Shown piece after piece: positions 1-5,916 of a DNA stretch of 14,408 nt (position 1 is the stretch's first letter; the number at the start of each line of letters is the position of its first letter). Position numbers and translations under genes: made by a program. The notes beneath the pieces were generated by a model. The model was not told the origin of the DNA and ran no database searches. It worked only from the letters and a program-made list of their open reading frames with translations. Source of the stretch: Anaerolineaceae bacterium UBA5311 (GTDB lineage Bacteria; Chloroflexota; Anaerolineae; Anaerolineales; Anaerolineaceae); assembly GCA_002411175.1 (NCBI GenBank), contig DHRN01000062.1, forward strand, positions 1 to 14,408. Reading direction: 5' to 3'.

Positions 1-88
1 TCATCCTGAACGAAGTGACACATAGTGTACTTCGCAAGGATCTTACCCTCCAATCGACAAGATCCTTCGCAAAAGAGGCTCAGGATGA
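1..88. repeat. REP-like palindromic intergenic element
   Basis: An imperfect palindrome. The outer arms are TCATCCTGA (1-9) and TCAGGATGA (80-88), perfect reverse complements. The inner arms are AAGGATCTT (36-44) and AAGATCCTT (59-67), also perfect, around a 14-nt loop. The element probably starts at or before the window edge. It does not read as a gene, and short ORFs across it have no coding character. Related, more decayed pieces occur at 742-768 and 7778-7826, so it is an interspersed repeat family. Elements of this look are common between genes in Anaerolineae (general knowledge); its function is unknown. Confidence 0.75.
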
Positions 89-105
89 CAAAACCCAGTT
101 CCTGG

Positions 106-170
106 TCCCTATTCCCTGTTCCCTGTTCTCCCCGCTCCCTGTTCCCTGCTCCCCGCTCCCCGTTTCCTGC
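106..170. repeat. tandem heptanucleotide array (TCCCYGY / GGGARCR)
   Basis: Nine back-to-back units: TCCCTAT, TCCCTGT, TCCCTGT, a 9-nt variant TCTCCCCGC, TCCCTGT, TCCCTGC, TCCCCGC, TCCCCGT and TTCCTGC. On the minus strand the consensus is GGGARCR. The same heptamer recurs at about 714-727 and, in four-unit blocks, at 14290-14317 and 14358-14385. It resembles in kind the short tandemly repeated heptamers of filamentous cyanobacteria. No coding role is apparent; the remaining sequence up to the tRNA promoter (171-264) shows nothing recognisable. Confidence 0.85.
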
Positions 171-264
171 TCACCTCCTGAACCAGCCCCTGCCGTTTTG
201 GATCTTGCGTTTTTTGTTTTTGAACTACACACATTCCTATTGAAAATTGCGGATCAAAAAACAT

Positions 265-293
265 TTGACGCGCGTTCAAGTGCGTGCTAAAAT
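265..293 (+). promoter_or_regulatory. promoter of tRNA-Lys
   Basis: A sigma70-type promoter with -35 TTGACG (265-270), a 17-nt spacer and -10 TAAAAT (288-293). Each hexamer matches the consensus at five of six positions. Transcription would start near 300, leaving about 10 nt of leader before the tRNA. It is the best-scoring promoter by eye in the window. Confidence 0.8.
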
Positions 294-309
294 ATCAATC
301 CCCGAACAC

Positions 310-381
310 GGGCGCGTAGCTCAATGGTAGAGCAGCGGCCTTTTAAGCCGTTTGTTGGGAGTTCGATCCTCCCCGCGCTCA
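310..381 (+). tRNA. tRNA-Lys (anticodon TTT)
   Basis: Complete cloverleaf. Acceptor arms are GGGCGCG (310-316) and CGCGCTC (374-380), with one G-U pair. The D arm is GCTC/GAGC (319-322, 330-333). The anticodon stem is GCGGC (335-339) with GCCGT (347-351), closing a 7-nt loop CTTTTAA with anticodon TTT at 342-344. The T arm is GGGAG/CTCCC around TTCGATC (362-368). The discriminator base is A381. The CCA end is not encoded. A run of six T follows directly (382-387), so the acceptor stem or T arm may help stop transcription. It stands alone rather than in a tRNA cluster. Confidence 0.97.
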
Positions 382-611
382 TTTTTTGTTTAAGCTCCCG
401 AAACGTGGAAATTTAACTAAGAATGGGGAGATATCGGTATAAAAAAGGTCTGCTTCTCATCCCATCTTGTGAATGTACGTAGATCTAAAACGCAATACGC
501 AGGGTAATCGGACTCCGAAACGGAAGCATTCGGTTCAGTAAATGAAGACGGGACGGCATGGCAGCCCGCACCTACTCGTATCTGCCGTTAACGGGCGGGC
601 ATGGCAACCGG

Positions 612-652
612 CCCCTACGCGAATCCGTAGGGGAGACCTGCCACGGTCTCCC
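612..652. repeat. two abutting perfect hairpins
   Basis: The first stem is CCCCTACG (612-619) with CGTAGGGG (626-633), loop 620-625. The second is GGGAGACC (631-638) with GGTCTCCC (645-652), loop TGCCAC. They share GGG 631-633, so they are mutually exclusive if both form fully. No T-run follows, so neither is a standard terminator; probably an intergenic repeat unit. Confidence 0.65.
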
Positions 653-713
653 GCTCTCTGGACCGTGACCCGGTTTCGTTTTTCCATTATTGCTGGCTGG
701 ACGGCGTGGCAAC

Positions 714-768
714 CGCGAACAGGGAACAGGAACTGGGTTTTGTCATTCTGAACGAAGTGAAGAATCTG
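714..768. repeat. inverted second copy of the heptamer plus palindrome composite
   Basis: Heptamer-like units GCGAACA and GGGAACA (about 714-727) lead into a 24-nt segment (728-751). That segment is the reverse complement of 80-103 with a single mismatch. It continues into GAACGAAGTGA (750-760), which also occurs at 8-18. The two composites therefore lie in opposite orientation about tRNA-Lys, roughly 620 bp apart. Only one half of the palindromic element is clear in this copy. Confidence 0.75.
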
Positions 769-896
769 AACCTATTCCAACAAAAACCATACCGGCTTCG
801 CAGGAACAGACATAGCGCAATCCGGGTTCTCACGCGACGGCAGGGCAGCCGTCCCATCAACCAGATTCTCTACAGAGCGAAGGCAATGTTTTTAAC

Positions 897-925
897 TTGC
901 CGTTTTACCCCCGACAAGGTATCCT
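897..925 (+). promoter_or_regulatory. possible promoter of the glycosyltransferase gene
   Basis: TTGCCG (897-902), a 17-nt spacer and TATCCT (920-925) give about four of six matches in each box with ideal spacing. The leader to the ATG at 972 would be about 40 nt. This is weak by sequence alone; no better candidate was seen close to the gene. Confidence 0.3.
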
Positions 926-971
926 TAAGAGTCAGGTCATTCTTTGTCTGGGAATTTACACGGAGCGTTTT

Positions 972-3900
972 ATGGATCTTGCCATTCTCTCTGCCAAAAA
1001 CAATCACCGCCGGGATAGCTGGCTCGACAAACCGGTTTTCAACTGGTGGTCAGGGCTGACGGTCGAAAAACTGTTGATCGTCATCATCCTTGTGCTTACG
1101 ATCTTCACCCGCTTTTACGACCTGGACGCGCGCACAATGTCGCACGACGAGATCAATCACGTCGTTCCCGCATACAACTTTGAATCTTACGTTTACGATC
1201 CTGTCACGCACGGTCCTTTCCAGTTCCATGCCCTGGCATTCTCTTATTTCTTGTTTGGGGATTCTGACTTTTCTGCCCGCATTCCTGCAGCGCTTTTCGG
1301 GATTGCCATCGTCGCTTTCGCCATCTTCGCCTGGAGGCGCTACCTGGGTCGCGTCGGTGGTCTGGCAGCTGGCACGCTGTTTATGATCTCTCCTTACATT
1401 CTTTTCTACAGCCGCTATACCCGCAACGAGGTTTTCATCGTTTTTTGGGGGATGGTGATGCTCTGGCTGATGCTGCGCTACCTCGAAGATGGCAAGCACA
1501 AATGGCTCTACTGGCTGGTTTTTATCAACGCGATGCACTACGTCGACAAAGCTACATCGTTCATTTTTTCAGCAGAAGCGCTGATCTTCCTGGCATTGCT
1601 CTTTATCGGCGATGTTTTACGCAAACAATGGAACAGCGAGCATGCAAAATCGCTCTTCCGCCTGGCTGTGGCGGCGACCCTCGCCTTAATCGTCATCACC
1701 ATGGGCGTATATGTGCTCAGCAGCACGCCTTCTGCCAGTCAAGCGGCGATTCCCGACCCGACCACAGGCGTCCTTGCGGAAACCTTCGTAATTAACAGCA
1801 GCATCCCGCTTATTTTGAGCGCTGGGTTGACTGCGATCGCCGTTGGTCTCGCCCTCTACACGCTTTTCAAAGGCTTTGGGTGGAAAAATCTAAGCCACCT
1901 GCGCAGCTTTGACCTGATCTGGCTGCAGCTGATCCTGATTTTGCCGCTGCTCACCGCAATCCCCCTGCGGCTGCTCGGTTTTGACGCTACTGACTATGGA
2001 CCGAATGGTATTATCCGCTCGGGCATCGTTTTTGTTCTCCTGCTGCTGCTCTCAATCGGTTTGGGTTTGCTCTGGAACCGAAAAGTCTTTTTGCGCAGTA
2101 TGGCGATTTTTTGGGCGATTTTTATCGTCTTTTACACAACCGTTTTCACCCATGGTGAAGGTTTTTTCAAGGGGATCGTCGGCGCGCTGGGCTACTGGAT
2201 GTCGCAGCAGGCAGTCGAGCGCGGCACTCAACCGCTCTATTTCTACGCGCTGGTTCACGTGCCCTTGTATGAATATTTGCCGGCATTCGGAGTTGTGGTT
2301 GCTTTCTTCATCGGGTTGAAAAAGCGGCTTTTCTTTGCCAGCCCCGAAGATTCTTTCGCACCAATCCCACAGACAGAGCCTGAAAATGAGGATGAGCTTC
2401 GAGAAGAAGCATTGGCTGAAGTCGAACTGGTTGAAGAGGTTTTTTTCCTCGAAAATGACGATTCGAAACAAGCGCTGCCTGAGGTTGATGATGACGCCCT
2501 GCTCATCACCGAGGAACTGAGGGAAGAGCCTCCGGAAGAAAAGGCGCACTGGCTGCATAAAATATTCCCGGATGTTCCCGAACTCGGCGGACAGGCTGCG
2601 GAATTACCTGTGCTCCTGCTGCTGATTTATTGGTCGGTTATGAGCCTGCTGGCTTTCAGCGTGGCTGGAGAGCGCATGCCCTGGCTGACCACACACATCA
2701 CCATGCCAATGATCCTGACCTGTGCCTGGGCGGTCGGATACCTGGTTGAGCACCTGGATTGGGCAAGTGTCTGGCAGAAAAAAGGGGCAATCGCAGCGGT
2801 ACTAGTTCCAATTTTCTTTATCGCCTTTGGCAGCCTTGTCGGTAGCCTGTTTGGCACGAACCCACCCTTCCAGGGCAAGGATCTTGCCCAATTGCAGGCA
2901 ACCAGCACATTTTTACTCGCCCTGGTTGGCACAATCGGCAGTGGAGCCGCGTTGATTTACCTGGTCAGATCTTGGTCCGGAAGAATGCTGGCAAATTTCT
3001 TCCTTTTGGGATTTATTGGTCTTTTGGCAATCCAAACCGCCCGCACCGCCTGGCGGGCTGCTTTTATCAATTATGATAACGCCCGCGAACTGCTTGTCTA
3101 TGCGCATTCAACTGAAGACATGAAGAGCACAGTTGAGCAGATCGAGACCATCTCCAAACGCCTTTATGGCGACAAATCGATCAAAATTGCTTACGATAAC
3201 GACGTACGTTACCCCTATTGGTGGTACATGCGTGATTATCCCAACAAGTACGACTTCAACACCGAGGTAACCAAATCGCTGCAGGATTACCCGATCATCG
3301 TAGTCGGGACGTCCAACTACGCGCGCATCGAACCGGTGGTTCGCGATGACTATTACCAGTACGACTATAAGCGCATGTGGTGGCCCAACGAAGAGCTCTA
3401 CCGCAACTGGAATCCACGCCGAATCTGGGATGACCTCTCCAACCCGACCAAACGTTCTGCCTTGTGGCAGCTCTGGTTTAACCGCGACTACACGGAATAT
3501 GCTGTCGCTTTCAACAACCCTGGTCTGACGCTGGCAACCTGGTCGCCCAGTGACGGAGCCCGCATGTTCATCAAAAAAGATGTGGCAGCAATGATCTGGG
3601 AGTTCGGGATCAGCCCAGAGCCAGCGCCACCACGGGTAGACCCTTACCTTGAGGGTACGATCAGCCTGGAACCGCAAACCGTGCTCGGCGCGGCTGGCGA
3701 TTTGCCCTTCGCGGCGCCGCGTGACGTCGCAACAGCCCAGGATGGCAGCCTCTACGTTGCCGATTCGCTCAACCATCGCATCGTTCACCTGGACCCGCAG
3801 GGGATCTATCTGAATGCCTGGGGCGGCTATGGCAACGTTCTGGAAGGCACAGTGCCCGGCGGCTTGCTCAATGAGCCCTGGGGCGTCGCGGTGGGTCCGG

Positions 3901-4547
3901 ACGGGCTGGTTTACGTGGCAGACACATGGAACCACCGTATTCAGGTCTTCACATCCGAAGGGGAATTTGTGCGCATGTGGTCCAGCTTTGATGGTGGCGG
4001 CTTTGAGGACGGGTTCTGGGGACCCCGAGGAATTGCTGTTGATGCCCGGAACCGCGTCTATGTTACCGATACTGGTAAACAGCGCGTGGTCATCTTTGAT
4101 TCGATGGGCAATTACCTGACCCAGTTTGGAAGTCTGGGGCTCGACATAGGCAAATTGGATGAGCCGGTCGGCATCGATGTAGACGCCGACGGCAAAGTGT
4201 ACCTTGCCGATACCTGGAATTACCGTGTGCAGGTCTTTGAACCTGACGAAAGCGGCATGCAATATCAAGTGGTCAGTTTCTGGGACGTGGATGCCTGGCA
4301 GAGCCAGTCGCTGGACAACAAACCTTTCCTGGCAGTGGATCAAACCGGAAGAATATTCTTAACCGATCCGGATCGGGGACGGGTGATCGTTTTTGACCAA
4401 AACGGACAATTCCAGTTCTTGTGGGGCGGTTTCGACAATAGCTACATGATGACCACCATCGTTGGTGTGACGGTCGCCTTTAATGGTGATATCTGGGTGA
4501 CCGATTCAACCAATAACAGCTTGTTGAAATTCGTGATGCCTGAGTAA
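972..4547 (+). CDS. Agl23/TIGR03663-family GT-C membrane glycosyltransferase with C-terminal NHL propeller
   Basis: 1191 aa. The ATG at 972 is chosen over an upstream TTG (897) because GGAG lies six bases before it and the PMT-like sequence begins after it. About 16 membrane helices span residues 33-690. The first extracytoplasmic loop carries Asp59-Glu60 in TMSHDEINH, matching the acidic catalytic motif of GT-C enzymes (PMT/ArnT), which move sugar from a lipid carrier to an acceptor outside the membrane. A very acidic insert (about 465-525) interrupts the helices. A soluble region (700-890) contains PYWWYMRDYP (748-757). Residues 915-1187 hold six NHL-type repeats (for example LVYVADTWNHRIQVF, 979-993), enough for one six-bladed propeller, presumably outside the cell, binding protein or glycan. 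Family members are sporadic in Chloroflexi and methanogens. Donor and acceptor are unknown. Family call secure; catalysis inferred. Confidence 0.88.
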   Translation: MDLAILSAKNNHRRDSWLDKPVFNWWSGLTVEKLLIVIILVLTIFTRFYDLDARTMSHDEINHVVPAYNFESYVYDPVTHGPFQFHALAFSYFLFGDSDFSARIPAALFGIAIVAFAIFAWRRYLGRVGGLAAGTLFMISPYILFYSRYTRNEVFIVFWGMVMLWLMLRYLEDGKHKWLYWLVFINAMHYVDKATSFIFSAEALIFLALLFIGDVLRKQWNSEHAKSLFRLAVAATLALIVITMGVYVLSSTPSASQAAIPDPTTGVLAETFVINSSIPLILSAGLTAIAVGLALYTLFKGFGWKNLSHLRSFDLIWLQLILILPLLTAIPLRLLGFDATDYGPNGIIRSGIVFVLLLLLSIGLGLLWNRKVFLRSMAIFWAIFIVFYTTVFTHGEGFFKGIVGALGYWMSQQAVERGTQPLYFYALVHVPLYEYLPAFGVVVAFFIGLKKRLFFASPEDSFAPIPQTEPENEDELREEALAEVELVEEVFFLENDDSKQALPEVDDDALLITEELREEPPEEKAHWLHKIFPDVPELGGQAAELPVLLLLIYWSVMSLLAFSVAGERMPWLTTHITMPMILTCAWAVGYLVEHLDWASVWQKKGAIAAVLVPIFFIAFGSLVGSLFGTNPPFQGKDLAQLQATSTFLLALVGTIGSGAALIYLVRSWSGRMLANFFLLGFIGLLAIQTARTAWRAAFINYDNARELLVYAHSTEDMKSTVEQIETISKRLYGDKSIKIAYDNDVRYPYWWYMRDYPNKYDFNTEVTKSLQDYPIIVVGTSNYARIEPVVRDDYYQYDYKRMWWPNEELYRNWNPRRIWDDLSNPTKRSALWQLWFNRDYTEYAVAFNNPGLTLATWSPSDGARMFIKKDVAAMIWEFGISPEPAPPRVDPYLEGTISLEPQTVLGAAGDLPFAAPRDVATAQDGSLYVADSLNHRIVHLDPQGIYLNAWGGYGNVLEGTVPGGLLNEPWGVAVGPDGLVYVADTWNHRIQVFTSEGEFVRMWSSFDGGGFEDGFWGPRGIAVDARNRVYVTDTGKQRVVIFDSMGNYLTQFGSLGLDIGKLDEPVGIDVDADGKVYLADTWNYRVQVFEPDESGMQYQVVSFWDVDAWQSQSLDNKPFLAVDQTGRIFLTDPDRGRVIVFDQNGQFQFLWGGFDNSYMMTTIVGVTVAFNGDIWVTDSTNNSLLKFVMPE

Positions 4548-4559
4548 AAAATACAGCTT

Positions 4560-4590
4560 GTGACACAAAAACCTCGGAGTACCGTAGAAT
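4560..4590 (+). promoter_or_regulatory. promoter candidate for the MFS-GH2 pair
   Basis: GTGACA (4560-4565), a 19-nt spacer and TAGAAT (4585-4590); both boxes match consensus at five of six positions, though the spacer is long. Transcription would begin near 4597, leaving about a 20-nt leader with GAGG (4604-4607) eight bases before the ATG at 4616. The promoter lies inside the terminator hairpin of the preceding gene. Confidence 0.5.
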
Positions 4591-4611
4591 AGGGGAATGC
4601 TTCGAGGTTTT
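4568..4611 (+). terminator. hairpin terminator, overlapping the next gene's leader
   Basis: Arms 4568-4581 and 4598-4611 form 14 consecutive pairs (AAAACCTCG with CGAGGTTTT perfect, then five more including two G-U), with a 16-nt loop. It lies 20 bases after the glycosyltransferase stop. The stem ends in TTTT, and A-rich sequence opposes it, as in a bidirectional terminator. The right arm holds GAGG, the only Shine-Dalgarno candidate for the MFS gene, so read-through mRNA would mask that site. Confidence 0.6.
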
Positions 4612-4615
4612 ACTA

Positions 4616-5908
4616 ATGGAATCTGATACACGTGCTAAAAAAATCACCTCGCGCACCTGGGTGATCCTCGCCGCGCTGGCAATCACCGGGCAAATCGCCT
4701 GGGCAGTGGAAAACACCTGGTTCAACAGCTTCGTCTACGAAACCATCACGCCCGACCCCCGACCAGTCGCCTGGATGGTGGCTGCCTCGGCGGTCGTTGC
4801 CACGCTGACCACGATCATCATGGGCACACTCAGCGATCGTACCAGGTCAAAATGGGGAAGGCGCAAGCCTTACATACTGGTTGGGTATGTTTTCTGGGGA
4901 TTGATGACCGCGGTTTTCCCAATGACCGCGTTGATAAAAAACATGAGCCTGGCAGTCGTGATGGTTGTGCTTGTCGATTGCCTGATGACTTTTTTTGGGT
5001 CGATGGCGAATGATGCCGCTTTCAATGCCTGGACTGCCGATATCGCCCCCAGCGGCAACCGCGGAAGGGTCGAAGGCGTGCTCAGCCTGAGCCTCTTCAT
5101 CGCCCAGCTGATTTCCATTGTCGCAGCCGGGCTTTTTATAGACAGGGCTGGATATTTCGCTTTCTTTTACATCCTCGGTGGGATCGTGATGGTCGTCGGT
5201 CTGCTTGCCGGCAGAGCGATCAACGAAAAGCCTGCCCCACCGCTTCCGGGGGAGCCGAAACCTTTCTGGCAGGAAATGAAAGAGACCTTTGACCTGAGAA
5301 CAATCATGGCAAACAAGTCGCTTTTCCTCCTGCTGACCAGCGCGATGCTCCTGGGGATCGGGTTTCAGGTCGCCTTCCCTTATATGTTGATTTATATCAA
5401 CCACACCATCGGAGTGAGCAAGAGCGAATATGCTCTGATCGGTGGAGCAGTGATCGTCGGCAGCGCCATCCTGGCGGTACCAATGGGCATCCTGGCAGAT
5501 AAACTCAGCAAAAAGCTGATCCTGGCAATCGCTATCATTGCCACTTGCCTGGGGTGTTTTTTCTTTTCCATGGTTCACTCAGTGGTGTTGCTCGCCCTGG
5601 CTGGTTTGCTTTGGCAAGCCGGCAATATGACCGCCTCAATCGCCTCAACAGCCTGGCTGAAAGACTTGCTGCCCGAGCAGTCGCGGGGCAGGTTTTTGGG
5701 CGTGCGCATGATTTTTTGGGTCTTGCTGCCCATGCTGATCGGTCCGGGGATTGGTTCGACATTAATCCGCACCTTTGGCACGCCGGCATTGCTGGAAGGA
5801 AAAGAAGGCTTTTTGGCAGTGCCGTTGATCTTCCAGGTTGGGACGGCATTGGGTTTGCTGGCACTTTTGCCACTGGCTTTTTTGAAACCACAAAAACTGT
5901 TTGGATAA
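4616..5908 (+). CDS. MFS transporter, sugar-type (GPH/sucrose-transporter-like)
   Basis: 430 aa, a normal MFS length, with about 12 membrane helices in two halves. The loop after helix 2 holds the MFS signature as GTLSDRTRSKWGRRKPY (70-86), closest in style to the GPH and sucrose/SLC45-like symporters; a second, weaker copy, MGILADKLSKK, is at 290-300. The central cytoplasmic loop (about 200-230) is charged and proline-rich. It likely imports a glycoside with H+ or Na+ across the inner membrane. The substrate cannot be read from the sequence, but a GH2 glycosidase gene starts eight bases after the stop, pointing to an oligosaccharide or glycoside. The start is ATG 4616, preceded by GAGG at an eight-base spacing. 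No binding protein or regulator is encoded nearby. Confidence 0.85.
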   Translation: MESDTRAKKITSRTWVILAALAITGQIAWAVENTWFNSFVYETITPDPRPVAWMVAASAVVATLTTIIMGTLSDRTRSKWGRRKPYILVGYVFWGLMTAVFPMTALIKNMSLAVVMVVLVDCLMTFFGSMANDAAFNAWTADIAPSGNRGRVEGVLSLSLFIAQLISIVAAGLFIDRAGYFAFFYILGGIVMVVGLLAGRAINEKPAPPLPGEPKPFWQEMKETFDLRTIMANKSLFLLLTSAMLLGIGFQVAFPYMLIYINHTIGVSKSEYALIGGAVIVGSAILAVPMGILADKLSKKLILAIAIIATCLGCFFFSMVHSVVLLALAGLLWQAGNMTASIASTAWLKDLLPEQSRGRFLGVRMIFWVLLPMLIGPGIGSTLIRTFGTPALLEGKEGFLAVPLIFQVGTALGLLALLPLAFLKPQKLFG

Positions 5909-5916
5909 GTTACTCT

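Larger units (their letters stand above)
382..971. other. non-coding stretch between tRNA-Lys and the glycosyltransferase gene
   Basis: I see no gene here; short ORFs overlap repeats and lack protein-like sequence. Contents in order: a possible bulged stem at 419-468 (ATGGG 423-427 with CCCAT 461-465, GAGA 428-431 with TCTC 455-458); three variants of a CGGCRTGGCAACC-like motif near 553-566, 597-610 and 700-713; two adjacent perfect hairpins at 612-652; a second composite repeat at 714-768; a small hairpin GACGGC/GCCGTC (836-841, 848-853); and a weak promoter at 897-925. The patchwork suggests an accumulation of small repeats rather than decay of one gene. Confidence 0.7.

Noticed and set aside
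15..290. Small plus-strand ORFs at the window start
   Set aside because: They run through the palindrome and heptamer array; the Ser/Pro-rich translation is a by-product of the TCCCTGT units, and they end inside the tRNA promoter.
310..381. tRNA-Lys as an integrated-element attachment site
   Set aside because: No integrase gene and no partial duplicate of the tRNA 3' end were seen in the window; the flanking repeats are of a different kind.
542..1059. Small ORFs in the region before the glycosyltransferase gene
   Set aside because: They overlap hairpins and repeats, and one runs out of frame into the real gene; no ribosome site or protein-like sequence.
3108..4343. 411-codon minus-strand ORF inside the glycosyltransferase gene
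   Set aside because: Entirely antisense to the NHL and soluble domains, which have clear repeat motifs; the antisense translation has no recognisable family features.
4847..5578. 243-codon minus-strand ORF inside the MFS gene
   Set aside because: Antisense shadow: charged, low-complexity translation opposite well-defined membrane helices.
5545..5916. N-terminal extension of the GH2 frame
   Set aside because: It overlaps the last 364 bases of the MFS gene and is not GH2-like; the domain begins just after ATG 5917.
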